A DNA stretch of 64,000 bases from Lactifluus volemus. Its lineage: Eukaryota > Basidiomycota > Agaricomycetes > Russulales > Russulaceae. Both the position numbers and the translations under genes were made by a program. Shown here piece by piece: positions 10,483 through 22,456 of the stretch. The stretch lies in contig WTXI01000033.1 in assembly GCA_022376515.1 (NCBI GenBank), positions 237,347-301,346 on the forward strand, read 5' to 3'. The notes below the pieces were generated by a model. It had not been told where the DNA came from, ran no database searches, and saw only the letters and a program-made list of their open reading frames with translations. Every line of letters begins with the position of its first letter. The stretch's first letter is position 1.

Positions 10483-11079
10483 TTTTATTACATGTTGTCA
10501 GCAGAGTGCTCGGGACAGATGCATAGGCACCCCCTAAGCATATAAAGGAGGTTGGTGCCAAAAACCAAAACCGGAGGTCTTGAAATTAGCATCTCCGCTG
10601 CCGAATTGACGACAATCCACCGTTTTGTGATCAAGTTAGGTCATCTGTCATGAGGACGAGTTTAAGAGGGCCAATAAGCTGAGCATCTAGTCCCACGCTA
10701 AGAAAGTGTATCATGAGCTCCGAGTCCCTTCCGCTCATCTCACCGACTTCACCCGTTTCCAATTGCTTTTTATTACATGTTGTCAGCAGAGTGCTCCGAC
10801 TGATGCATAGGCCCCCTAAGCATGTAAAGGAGGCTCGTGGCAAAAACCAAAACCGGAGGTCTTGAAATTAGCATCCCCGCTGCCAAATTGACGACAATCA
10901 ACCATTTTGTGATCAACTTGGGTCATCTGTCATGGTGCTTGTGCAGTAGATGGCTGTGACACATGACGACATGTCAGTCGAGTTTAAGAGGGCCCATAAG
11001 CTGATCATCAAGTCCCACGCTGAGAATTCGTATCATGAGCTCCGAGTCCCTTCCGCCCCTCACCGACTTCACCCGTTTC
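10483..11079. repeat. Direct tandem duplication, 277 and 313 bp
   Basis: Repeat A is 10483-10759 and repeat B is 10767-11079. Both start ttttattacatgttgtcagc and end ttcacccgtttc. B carries about 40 extra bases near 10940-10980 (tgcttgtgcagtagatggct and following) plus scattered substitutions. Each contains a TATA-like stretch (catataaagg at about 10538; catgtaaagg at about 10820). The pair sits 160 bp upstream of the DUF6535 gene, so it may duplicate that gene's promoter, or be two relic copies of a small repeat. Confidence 0.85.
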
Positions 11080-11237
11080 GCATCCGGCCGATTCCGGCGA
11101 CTCGGAAATGGTCGCAGGAATGAAACCACGTGACTCTCTAGGGATCGCGTAAGTTACCGCGTAAGTTACCGTACCACCTGCCAGTGCAGGTCCTGCACCG
11201 GCGACGCCATCATCTAACTCTAGCCTCTAATGTGGCA

Positions 11238-13860
11238 ATGTCCCAACCTACTAACCGAGTCATCGACGTAGAGGACAATGCAAGGGAGAGAGTAGAGACA
11301 AGTACGTCACGGTCATCCTCAGGCCATTTTTCTTTTCCTAACTTCACTTTTCTCATGGCCCACAGACGGAGATCCCATTGTCCCTCAATCAGCACAACGT
11401 CAACCACCACAGGATCAATCCAACTTTTCCGATGGGTCGGGTCCACTGTTCAACATGTACGTAGAGAGGGCCGAGAAAGAGGACAAGGATCTGGCCGATC
11501 GATGGCAGAAGGACGCAGACGGTCTTCTTATCTTTGTTAGTCTTCATATCAGTCTCCGCACAGTGAGTGTAGTGATAATGAAATTCATAGACCGGACTAT
11601 TCTCTGCTGCCGTTGCAGCATTGGGCGCGGTGTCGATCCAAGACTTGAGGCCAAATCCACAGGATACCACCGCATTCTATGTCGGAAAGATCTACCAGCT
11701 ACTCGCTGACCCGAACATATCCCGTGCATCTATCCTTGCAACTCCAGCTCAACCTCCCCATTCTCTCCACCAACGTATGCAATCTGGGTCAACTCATTAT
11801 GGTTCCTGAGCTTGGCCATCAGTCTTACATGTGCTCTTTTGGCGACATTGTTACAACAGTGGGCGCGCCGGTATATCACAGTCACTCACCTACCACGATA
11901 CAGCCACACAAGCGAGCACGGATCCGTGCTTTTTTTGCAGATGGAGTGGAAAGGCTTCATCTCCCTCGGGCGGTCGAAACATTGCCCACATTGCTACATC
12001 TTTCCCTATTCCTCTTCTTCTTCGGTCTCCTGATCTTCTTATTCAACATCAATCACACTGCCTTCAGTCTCGTTGCTTGGTGGATCGGAATTTCTGGAGG
12101 ACTATACGGATGTATCACGTTGATGCCGATCTTCTGTCACGACAGCCCGTATTATGCACCTCTTTCTTCGACAGCTTGGTTCCTATATAATGGAATTTTT
12201 TGTGGTGTCGTCGATTTCTGGTCTTTCTGCTACATGCGCTACTCCCGTATTTCAAGTTATCGTTATTTCAGCCCCACAACCCAGTACCGCATTTCGAACC
12301 TGTTCAGAACCTATCGCGACCGGACCCTGTGGGGTATAGTGGAGACAGCTCAAGAAACCGCAAGGAAATCATCAACGAAATCGACGAACATATTTTGAAA
12401 TGGATATTCGACTCTCTGGACGAAGATCGCGAAATGGAACAGTTCTGCGAGGGCATCCCTGGCTTCTGTAGCTCAAAGGTAGTTGAGGAGCCTGAAGAAG
12501 TCCTTGCTAAACTGGGTAGAGGGGCCTTGAAGTCGGTTTTCCGTGGATTCCTGGGTCGTACTTGCTCATCTAGTTTGCTCTCTGAGAGAGAGAAAGAGAG
12601 GCGGATCATACTCTGCATGAAGGCCGTCGATGCACTTGACCTTCCATTCCCAGGTTCAAGGGTTTTTTGGACATATTCGAGCGAAAAGGACATGGATGAA
12701 GTGTTTCAGTTTGTTCAAATGGGTCACTCACTCAGAAGCCGATGCTGTAGCAGCGATCACCGAACCTCTTTCCCTGCGCAATCGATGGTTGCGGGGGTCA
12801 TTGCAAGTGTACCGGAGCGCGATGACCGTTGGAAGGCCCTCGTTAAGGCTCACTTAAGCATATCGGATGATGTGCTCCAGGACTACCTCGCACATGGTGA
12901 CAGCGTGTTACTTGCCAACCTGATCTACTTCATCCGCCAGCTCTTTCGCTACTATCACAAGAAAATGGACGGCACCATTTCCTTCTATGACCGTATTGTA
13001 CAAATGATTTCCAAATTCGACATTCGAAACACTCTTCCTGGATTGAAGCACGACTTCTGTGCCTTGTGGAACGAAATCACTCGAGAAGCGCATGATCATC
13101 AGTCTTCTATCCTTTCTTTTGATATTCTCCGGCCCATTCGGCATCGTTATATCGCATTACATCAAGGCACCGATGCTGCCCCGACAGCCTTCGATGCCGA
13201 CACTGTTGATTGGCGCATTCTCGAAAATTCATCCTCGTACCCATTGTGCAATATTCCTGATCACCATCCTACCATCACTTCGCCCTCTTCCCACCACCTC
13301 GAAGCCATTCTGAACTCCAACACTCCTACAGCTCCTGACGTAACCCCAGATTATAGCCGCATACATCTCAAAGAACACACATCTCGGCACCATAACCATT
13401 CTCCACCATCAGTGAAGGACATGACGATCCCATTACTACACCCGACCTAGCCACCGCCATTGCGACAGAAACTCATGCCGATTCCCCAATTATCTCGCCC
13501 ATGGCCAACTCAGAGTCTCATCCTCGACCCGCCACCGTCACGGCAGCCTCGACAACACATTCTCCGTTATCCCCCACCCTCCCATCTAGTAGTACCGTCG
13601 CTCCGCAGTACAACGCACTGCCAGGTTTTGATCTTGTCCCTAATTTGATTGTACCCGAGATTCCACCATCATCTTCGTCACCGTCAGTTCCCAGTGACAC
13701 GCTTCCTGTGGACCCATTGACGTTTCCCATATCCCAAATTGACCAAATCATCTCTCGTCCGGGGTCCTTGATGCAAAGCTCACTCTCAGAAATCCCTTCC
13801 ATGACAGCTCCACGGCAGGAGACCTCCGTATCACAACCAGAGTTGGCACCCCCCGATTGA
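11238..13860 (+). pseudogene. DUF6535-type membrane protein gene with frame breaks
   Basis: Exon 1 is 11238-11301, followed by a 64-nt intron to 11365. Exon 2 opens with an acidic lead-in and YVERAEKEDKDLADRWQKDA, the usual start of DUF6535. The donor of the next intron is uncertain (11536-11540 or slightly later); the acceptor is 11618. Then follow VSIQDLRPNPQDTTAFY, a membrane segment (LAISLTCALLATLLQQWARR), RARIRAFFADGVERLHLP, more membrane helices (LFLFFFGLLIFLFNINHT, WWIGISGGLYGCITLMP) and a long cytosolic tail to 13860 with FCALWNEITREA and YIALHQGTDAAPTAF. Reading crosses frames at about 11760, 11892, 12375 and 13420; the first three can each be explained by one base lost from a short run. 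Either a recent pseudogene or sequencing error in homopolymers. Function of the family is unknown. Confidence 0.8.
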
Positions 13861-15030
13861 TGCACGGTTCAATGCCGATGACAATTCTCGGACTCGAGAG
13901 CTTTCTAGTATTGTCGGCTCGGAGGCCTTGCAACAGCCAGACGAGCAAGCGTTGCCCGTCCGTGACATGGCCTTCGATCCTGTGTGAGCGTTGTCGACTC
14001 GCAAGTTGACGTGGATGTGATGACGGGATTGGATATTTGTAAGTTGATTTGTCTCTGAGAGCTTTATCAAAGTTCAATGTGACTGCAGATGATGGTTGCG
14101 AATTCAGCTTGACCGAAGTTGACATGACTATAAAGTATGTAGTTCGGTATGTTACGAATATGATGTTTAGTTTGGGGCTCAACCACGGCTGGTTCAATTT
14201 GCAACTCCTCACTAATGCATCTGTATGATTCTCTATACTTTGTTGTCAGTTTCGTGCCTGCCGGCCTCGATTTATTCACGAGATTGGGTAGACAGTGCCC
14301 AAATGTATTGCACAAACCTTTTTTCTTTACGCAGAACTCGTTCAAATATTGACGCTGGTCAGGAGGAGGTATTCCTGGCGAAGGCGATAGTGGATTTCAA
14401 TATAATGAGGAAAGACGAATCACCCAGTTCCCGAGCTCCCCGGTAGGGAGGTCGGATGACTCTGAGACGCCGGCGTGTTGGCTGGTGGTGGTAGTCTTGT
14501 AGATAGATAATCAGCAAGTGATATCTGTATCGACACAGAAATGTACCTTACTCAGGCTACACTCTTTTAATATAGTCACGCTGTAGTTCTTTCGTAACTT
14601 TGTTTTCATCAGAGGGCGAGGATATACATACTAGGCTACTAGTATGACGAACTTGACTGATCGGCAGAACACCCCCCAGGTAGCGGATCAAGAAGAGCGA
14701 TAAAAAAGTTGATGATGGAAATATCACTCGGCTCATCATTCGTTCTCGGATTCGAGGTGTCTGTCCGAGTCGGTACATTTTCCCAACCCGAAAACAGTAA
14801 CCTCTCGCCCCCTGCCAAATGTAACTCAAATTTGACCAAGAATATACGAAATCGATAGAATCGACCCTTACTTCACCCACTGCCAGTGTGCTCAATCAGA
14901 TGAGCACCAAGCTGACAACCGCTGCCTCGAGCAGGAGCAAAATGATTGGCCCTTGGGGCCATGCTGCCCTGGTGCTCTGGGCGATGAGACTATCTCAGGG
15001 TCGACCGTGCCATTACCCAACCATCCTTGA
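13861..15030. other. Intergenic DNA, no supported gene
   Basis: Between the DUF6535 gene and the duplicated flank. Frames of 60-150 codons on the minus strand (13748-14212, 14557-14895) have no recognisable motif. A plus-strand frame starting at 14888 runs into the duplicated segment at 15031 and ends at 15358; I do not recognise its product. Confidence 0.5.
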
Positions 15031-15619
15031 TATAGATACTGCATCGGATCAGCTCCGGCGCACGAATCGCCGCAGGGATGTGCGTGACGTCTCCTGTGAT
15101 GCTCGCATAGCGGAACGTCGACGCGGCCAGGAGCACGGTCGAGGAGGTATCATCGATTCAAAAGTGTCCCATTCGCTTGTTGAAAGTACAGAAACGTTGT
15201 TTCCGTTTTTCTTTTCACCACGAGTTCAGTTTGAAAGAACAAAGAATGGCACACTGGGCCAGGTGGAACTTCCATATGACATGGCCCTCGCGCTGTTAGA
15301 TCATCATGAGTGGCGTGGAAATAGGGGAGACAGGGACAGCCTGAAATCACAAACTTGAGAAGGTCTCTGGACGCGGAATGAACGTACGGCTAGGTTCCGT
15401 CCACCCATACCCATATCCGCAACACTACGTGAGGTACCAATAGTCTGACTACACAGTACCGTGGCGAACCACGGTCGTAGTCGATTTGCATCGTCCAATA
15501 GGTCCTCCGTGACAATGTGTCCGATTGTAGAGTAGTAGGTGTGGATGGCCCAAGCGCCATAGAACGAGGCACGCGCACGGGACCGCTGGCTTGGTTGGCA
15601 TCGACCGGCCCTCGTTATG
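15031..15619. repeat. Second copy of the host flank at 1-592
   Basis: Same sequence as window positions 1-592 except for a few 1-nt homopolymer differences. It joins directly to a LINE poly(T) tract, as in the first copy. Because the host flank is duplicated together with the LINE end, this is a segmental duplication, not a second independent LINE insertion at this point. Confidence 0.92.
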
Positions 15620-15826
15620 TTTTTTTTTTTTTTTTTTTTTTTTTTACTAAGCGATGTATTAGGTAGAGAAGATAGTAATCTAGGTTACCTAACAGCTCTA
15701 GCCTAATGCGCTGAAGCGGGCCACTAGGGTCCGGACTCGGAGGGAGGATAAAAAATGCGTTTACGCACATCCCTGATATGGGATAGTGTGGGGCTCATGA
15801 GGCGGGGCTACCGCGTTTACTACCCA

Positions 15827-18800
15827 CTAAAAAACCTCGTCTCGAGTGATCCAATCTGGGTGGAGTTCCTGGAATTTCTTTTTAAGGGCATTTTCCCAGG
15901 TTGTTTTTACCCTTGTGATCGCTGATTTCGTTCTCAAGATTTTCGTCGCCGCTATCTTGTCGTCGGCCAGTCTTTTGTTTATTATCTTTCTCCATCGTGT
16001 CTCGATGTCTGGGCGGGTGTGGTGGATGTTTTGTATGGCCCTTTCGCATCGTAGGACCCATATCAGGTGTGTCGCTTCTGACCATAGGATTTGTAGGAGG
16101 CGGGTGGCTCCGCGTTTGGATCGGGTAGGAGGGGGGGGGTGGGCTTGGGTGTCTGTGGGGGGGTAGTGGAGGAGACCACATCCTAGGGTGGTGCCCAGAG
16201 AGATCGGGGGCCATGATTGGTCCTCATATGGCCATGTCTCTCGGGCGAGGGCCCAGATTTGTTGTCTTGGTGGGTGGGGGCATTCGGTGAGTATATGGTT
16301 CATCGATTCTTCTGCGCCGCATGCTGAACAGTTTTTTCTCTCCTCCATGCTGTTTATGTGCGTCCAGAAGCTTCCGATTCTGTGGGTCCCATGGATCGCG
16401 TTGAATAGGAATTGGCCTACTTTTTGGCGTATGGGCCTTTTGTAGGTGCTGTCCCATATTGCTTGGTCTTTCTCTAGGGTTCCTGTGAATTCCTTGAGGT
16501 CCTGTCTGATTTTCTCTAGGTTGGTTGTCGTCGTTTTTCGTTTTTTGGGGGGTTTTTGCTCTTTTATGCCTCTGTAGGCTTTCGCTTGGGAGATTTTGGA
16601 TAGCTTGGCCCCTTGGACGTCGAATTTTCCCGGGATCTCTAGTGATATTGTGTCTGGGTGTTCTTTGTCCATTCCCTTCTTGGCTAGTTCGTCGCTTTTT
16701 TCGTTTCCTAGTTCTCCGTTGTGGCCTTTGACCCACTGGAAGGTCGTCGTTGCTGAGCGGGCTCTCAGGAGGTAAGCGGCTCGTTTGAACCATTTGCTGT
16801 TTTTGATCCCGATCCAACCTTGGTCCTCCCATTTTTCGAGGTGTAGCGTGAGTCCTTCTATGGCGTATTTTGAGTCTGACTTGATGAGGATTGGGACACA
16901 GTTCGGGGTTTCCTCTATGGCTTTGATTATCGCTGCTAGTTCGCCTACTTGGTTGGACTGTTCGTTGCCTGGGACTTTTATTGCTTTATTTTGGGGGTGT
17001 CCTTCGCCTCGCCATATCCCGGCGCCACATTGCGCGTTTGCTTTCCCGTTGTTTTGGCATGCGCCGTCCGTGTAGATTATGGTGGGTTCATCTTCCAGTT
17101 CGACTCCTTGGGCGCCGTTTTGGCGCGTGGCTGGTTGGTTTGAGAGTTTCGAGGGGTCTACGAAGATTCGGAAGCCGTCTGCTAGGTGTTGTTTTGTGGT
17201 TAGTGAGGGGTTGAAGGTAATCTTGCCGTTTAGGCGTTGTGCTTCTATGTTTTTCTGTTTTCTTCGTTTGGTGAGTGATAGGTCGTCGTTGTTGTTTTGG
17301 GATGAGGGCTGATATTTTGGGGCCAGTTTATTTAGGCGTTTTTGCGCTTCCATTGTGCACTTTTGTGGGTTCTCGCAACCTCTGGCTCGGTCTAGGTCGC
17401 AGTCGTCGCAGTGGCAGAAGAATACAGGTATGTGGGGATTGTTGGGGTGTTTGTGTAGTCTTTTTGTGGTTTTGACTAGGTCTCCCACTTTGTTCGAGGT
17501 GTGGTTTTCGATGAGGCATCGTGACGCCGGGTTCTGGGGGGTTCTCGTGACGTTCCGTTGATGGAACCAGGCGGGGAGTTGTTCTTTTAGGTTCTGGGAT
17601 AGGTTTGTGGGCGCGAAGGTAACGTTGTATTTTTTCGCGGTTTTGAGGAGGTTTAACGTATCTTTGTCCAGGAATTCTGTTTTCTTTCCTTTTAGGGGAG
17701 GATACCATGATTGGAGGAAGGGGTTTGCGATGGCCTTCTCCGGTATTGATTTTGGTGCCGTGTTGTTGATCAGGGCGTCGGTGGCCAACGCCCATGTTGG
17801 TCTAGAGTCTGATAGGTCAAGGTAGCTTTTGAGCCACATGACGTTAATGGCCTCGTTTCTTGTTTTCAGGTCTAGTATTTGGATACCGCCCTCTGGCTGG
17901 AGGTCTCGAAGGGTGTCTTTCGCGAGGCGTGGTGCGTTATCTTCCCATATTAGGTGGTCGATTTCCTTTGATAGAGATTCTAGGATGTGGCTCGGCATGC
18001 CTTGGGCTTTTGTTAGGAATTGGGTTCTGGCTCCGATTACGGCTTGTGCTATCGTTCGTTTACCTTGTCTGGTTGGGTGCGCGGCTTTCCATTTACTTAG
18101 TTCACTTTTAATTTTGTCTAGGACGGGTTCCCATGGTTTTGCGTCGTCTGTGTTGTATCCGATCCATGCGCCGAGGGATCTTATTGCTTCTCCCGTCTTG
18201 GCTATGCGTATGTTTGGGTCTATGGGGCGTTGGTTGGGGGATAGCGTTCTCTCTCTGGCGACTCTGTTGCGATGGTCCTCTGTGCCAATTGGTAGGATTT
18301 CTGTTTTTTCTATGTTGAATCTCGCTCCTGAGGACTTACACCATTTATCCAGTGTATTTTGTAGTTCTTCAAAGTCGTCGCTCTCTCTGAGGTATACGAC
18401 AGTGTCATCCGCGAAGAGGTTGACTATTAGATGGGACGCGGAGTTTGGGATCTCGAAACCTCTTAGGGCCGCGTTGTTTCTGATCATGCAGGCCATGGGT
18501 TCTATTGCTAGGTCGAACAGGAAGCATGATAGGGGGTCGCCTTGCCTGACGCCTCTAGTCACCTGGTATGGTTCGCTCGTCTTGCCGTTGATGGTCACGG
18601 TTGTCTTCGCGTTTTCGTACAGGGATCTGATTGTGTTTCGGAAGCGGGGCGGAACGTTGAAGGCTTCTAGGGTGTTCCACAGGTACGTATGTATTATTTT
18701 GTCATACGCCTTCTCTTGGTCTAGCGCTATCACGGCTCCGTTTTCTTTCGTCATTTCGGCATACTTTGTCATGACTTTGGTCAGTCTTATGTGGTTGAAG

Positions 18801-20664
18801 ATAGATCTGCCAGGGATGAAACCCGCTTGGTCTTTGTGTATCAGTCGGCCTATTCCTGGTGTGAGTTGGAGCGCAAGTGTTTTGGTGAGTAGTTTGTAGT
18901 CTGTGTTTAGCAGGGTGATCGGGCGATAATTTTCTATTTCTGTCCTATCTTTCTTTTTGTAGATTGGGCACATCCATCCGTCGGCGAAGTTGCTTTGGGG
19001 CGTTACGCCATGGGCTTGTATGTCTTGGAATAGTGTTGTGAGTACTTTTATTATATTAAATCCAGGTTTCCTGAGCTTTATGGCACGCTCGTATCTTTTG
19101 TTCAGGGTTTTCCAGAGTTCGTTTGGGCAGCCGTCTGGGCCAGGCGCTGAGCCGTTTTTTGCTCTTTTGAGGGCCGTTTCCACTTGTTCTTGTGTTATAT
19201 CGTTTTCCATGGGGGTTGCGTCGGAGGGATGCAGTTTTTGGGTGTTGGGGATTTGTTGTAGGATGGTACGTTCGGCTTCGCGTTTTTCTGACTCGTTATT
19301 GAAGCAGTGTATGTCTTTTAATTGTAGTTGCTCATGGTAGTCCCTTGCGAGGGATGCCATCTTTTTCGAGTTGGTTTCAAAATGTCTTGGGGTTGTGTTT
19401 CGGGTTTGTAGGCGGATGATGGCGGATTTTGGTGTTTTTGATTTATGGATGTTGGCCCATGTTGTACCTAGTTTTTCTCCATGCAGTGTTATTTTCGATG
19501 CTAGCTTTGCTCTCTGGTTGGCGCTGTTGACGCGTTCAAGGTGTGATATTCTGTTGGCGAGGAGTGCTTCCTCCCAGTGGAGTTTGGGGTTCTGGTCAAA
19601 GTCTTCGCTCTGGAGTATCTCTTCTCTGTCTCTGTTAAGGTTGTTTATTTCGGTCTTTCTTCTGTGGTGGGCGATGCATGAGAGGACCTTTGCTTGGTTT
19701 ATGATATCGTCTTTGAATTGCAGCCAAAGGGTCTGCGCGTTACTTGCTTCTCTGTTTACTTGGTTTAGGTTCTCTAGTTCGTTTTCTAGGCGTCTACCTC
19801 TCCTTTCAACTCTGTCGAGCAGTTTATTGTCGCTGAGGGCTGATAGGGGCCATGACCATCTTCCGCTGCCGATGTGTGTTGCGTCTTTAGGGGCGAAGCG
19901 GACAGAGACTAGCCAGTGGTCGGTCTGGACCGTGCTGGGGCCTATGTGCCAGTCAAAGGTGTGTTTTGTTTTCGTTTTCGCGGCGTATATTCTATCTAGT
20001 CTAGATTTTATTTGCATTCCGTTGTGTGTGGCGCGGTAAGTGTATTCTCTGGAGTTGGGGAAGTCGTGTCTCCACTGGTCTACTATCTCAAGTTTCTGTC
20101 TTATGGTTCTTAGGGCATCTGTGGCGCCTGTGTCATCTAGTTTCGCTGGGGCTCTGTCGATTGGATCTTCTGTTAGGTTGAAATCTCCCACCATGAAGTC
20201 TGGTTTTGGGAGTCGGAAGCGGGTGCGTTGCGCGTCTACAGTTTGCCAGAAGGGTTCGTGGTCTGGTTTTCGGTTTGGTGCGTATATGTTTATTATTTTC
20301 GTTTCCTCCTGATCACACCATTTGATTCTGAGGTACTGCGCTCGGCCGGGTATTAGGGAGCGTGTTTCTATGGATTGTATGTCGACGAGGTCTTTGTTGA
20401 TTACAAACGCGACTCCGGCTGTTGCTCTCGGGGTGAGGTCACTTTCTGAGTTGATTATTTGGAGTCTTTTGCGGAAGATATCTTGGATTTCGGAGGTGAG
20501 AGGGCTGTCTAGGTGTGTTTCTTGTAGTGCTAAGATTCCGATTCTTTCATTTTTAGTGTGGAGTTGATTTCTGACCATTTCTCATATGTATTCCTGTTTT
20601 CGTTGCCCACATGGAGGCCGTTCATGTTTAGTGAGGCTATCTTAATATTTGCCCTTTTCCTCAT
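15827..20664 (-). pseudogene. LINE ORF2: AP endonuclease, reverse transcriptase, RNase H
   Basis: The likely start is the ATG at 20664 (MRKRANIKIASLNMNGLH), the canonical beginning of a Tad-type endonuclease. That frame ends in a stop at 20530, and the long frame (1583 codons, from 20578) continues one frame over, so a 1-nt frame change lies in the overlap around 20530-20560. Domains: endonuclease (LALQETHLDS, MVGDFNLTEDP, SRLDRIYA, TDHWLVSVRF), RT with PGPDGCPNELW, GFIPGRSI, VRQGDPLS and LFADDTVVY (about residue 724), RNase H from IYTDGACQNNG with SDSKYAIEGL and WVKGHNG, then a zinc motif CSACGAEESMNHILTEC. RNase H in a LINE of this layout is typical of the fungal Tad1 clade. Its role is target-primed reverse transcription. 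Apart from the single frame change it looks intact. Confidence 0.9.
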
Positions 20665-21289
20665 TCCTTTCTTGGGGGGGGTTCGCGAGGGTCCGGTGGG
20701 GTTTCGTGGGGTGTGGTTATTTGCTGCGTGGGTGCTAGGGTGGTTGTCATCATTCGTGATTTGTCGTGGGGTTGGGCTCCGTTGGTTGCGGTTTGTTCTT
20801 GGGTTTGTTGAGAGGGGTGGGGTGGGGTGGGCGTGGTGCGTGTTGGGGGCTTCTGGTTGTGTGTTTGTGCGGGTTGTTCTGGGGTTCTGGGTTCTTTTTT
20901 TAGGGGGAGATTGTCGTCTCGCTTGAGGACTTGTGAGTCCGTTATAGTGTGGGTCATGGGTGGTTCTGAGGGTGAGGCCCGTTGTTATGGGATTGTCGTC
21001 CGCTGGGCTAGGGTCATTTATCGCGTGGTGTTCGCGGTGAAGGTTGTCTCCTTCTGGGGTCATAGCAGAGTATATTTGTTTATTCTAAGTATCTGGGTTC
21101 TCTACGTGGGGGGATGCGGCGGCGGGGTGTTGGTATTCGGGTAAGTGGGTTGGGGTTGTCTCGGTTGTTTGCGTGTGAGTACCTTAGGTTTGGGGGTGAT
21201 TGTTTATTGGGGGACTGAGTTGGGGTAGTTTAATTTTGGCTATGTACATTTGTTCTAGGTATGTAGGTATCTGGTTTTATTGGGGGGAT
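20665..21289 (-). other. LINE inter-ORF region, Pro/Thr/Asn-rich frame
   Basis: The frame that contains the ORF2 start extends upstream to 21063 and is rich in Thr, Pro, Asn and Arg with no domain. It may be the N-terminal extension of ORF2, or untranslated spacer with biased composition. The GT-rich plus-strand frames here are the reverse complement of that bias. Confidence 0.5.
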
Positions 21290-22456
21290 TTAGTACGGGG
21301 CAGCTCTATGTCCTCCTCTCCTGGGGGGGGGCCTTCCGGCGCGGGGTGGTTCGGAGTAGGGGAGGGATCGTCTCGCACGGGCGGGGCGGTCGTTGTAGCG
21401 TCTATTTTCGGTTTGGAGGGATTTCATGACGTTTTTCCATCCCGGGAGTTTGGGGAAGGGGCATAGGCCTAGCGGGTGGTCTTTGCCATGACAGAGGGGG
21501 CAGTAGAAACAGTCCGATTTGATGGTGCCGCTTCCAAGAGTGGGGGAAAGGTAGCAGCGGTTGCGGAAGAAGTTGCAGGTGTCCATCCAGATTTCGACCG
21601 AGGTGAGTAGTGCGCTGTTTGTGTAAATGTTAAAGTGCGGGTCGTCGCGTCCGCCTTCTTGTTTGATGTCCACTCGTTTTATTTGTATGGATTCAACGAA
21701 GTTTACTATTTCTTGGCTAAGCGGGATGCTGAACTGTACTGGGAACTTGGAGACTACTTCATCAAAGAAGGCAATCGAGATGGGGTCCTTCCAGGTGTCG
21801 AGGACTAGGTTCTTGATATTTTCCTCCGAGCTGGTTGCTAGGCCTCTTAGCGTGAAGAGGTATGAGGGTCTTGGTGTTGGGAAAGGGATCGCTTCGAAGG
21901 CTATATTGGGGCCTGCCCAGACTTTCCTCCCGGTGAGGAGTACGGCGTCGTTGGCGGATATGCCGTGTATCAGGAACGCCATCGGGGCTCTCGCCCTGCT
22001 GTGGGTTTTTTGGACTTTGGTGGGTTGGCCAATGGAGATGTGGTTGGCCTCTGTGATCTCTTTGATTGCTGTTAGGAGGTCGTTCGCAATTTCGTTGTGG
22101 TTTCCTATGGCGTGGACTTGGGGGCCAAATGGGCGAGCTATGATTTTGCCCGTTGATTTTTGTCGGGTCCATGCTTTGATTTGGTCTTGTGGGATGTCCT
22201 CTAGGGGTCCCATTGGATGTATGTCGTGTATGTCTGGCATCTCCATGTCTAGGTAGCGGTCTCTCGGGTGGGATTTCCTTGCCTCGTGGGCGGTGTTGGA
22301 GTCGTTGCCGGAAATTACTGCTAGTCTGGCTAGCATCTCTTCGTTTCCAGGGTCTGCTGGGTTTTCCGCCTCGTGTGCTGGCTGGGGTATCTCGCTTGCT
22401 TGGTTGCTTTGGGGGGTGGCGGGTGGGACTCTGTCTGGGGTCATGTCTAGGGTCAT
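21290..22456 (-). CDS. LINE ORF1 (Gag-like zinc-knuckle protein)
   Basis: 388 codons. The central part (RAPMAFLIHGISANDAVLL, IAFEAIPFPTPRPSYLFTLR, VEIWMDTCNFFRNRCYLSP) looks like a globular RNA-binding domain. It is followed by CPLCHGKDHPLGLC, a C-x2-C-x4-H-x4-C knuckle, and a basic Arg/Pro-rich tail (RPARARRSLPY, AGRPPPRRGGHR). The layout, ORF1 with a knuckle upstream of an endonuclease-RT ORF2, is standard for Tad1 elements; ORF1 would coat the RNA in the transposition particle. The start at 22456 is the first ATG of the frame; the adjoining region to 22530 is open in another frame, so the true N-terminus is uncertain. Confidence 0.75.
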   Translation of the reverse strand: MTLDMTPDRVPPATPQSNQASEIPQPAHEAENPADPGNEEMLARLAVISGNDSNTAHEARKSHPRDRYLDMEMPDIHDIHPMGPLEDIPQDQIKAWTRQKSTGKIIARPFGPQVHAIGNHNEIANDLLTAIKEITEANHISIGQPTKVQKTHSRARAPMAFLIHGISANDAVLLTGRKVWAGPNIAFEAIPFPTPRPSYLFTLRGLATSSEENIKNLVLDTWKDPISIAFFDEVVSKFPVQFSIPLSQEIVNFVESIQIKRVDIKQEGGRDDPHFNIYTNSALLTSVEIWMDTCNFFRNRCYLSPTLGSGTIKSDCFYCPLCHGKDHPLGLCPFPKLPGWKNVMKSLQTENRRYNDRPARARRSLPYSEPPRAGRPPPRRGGHRAAPY

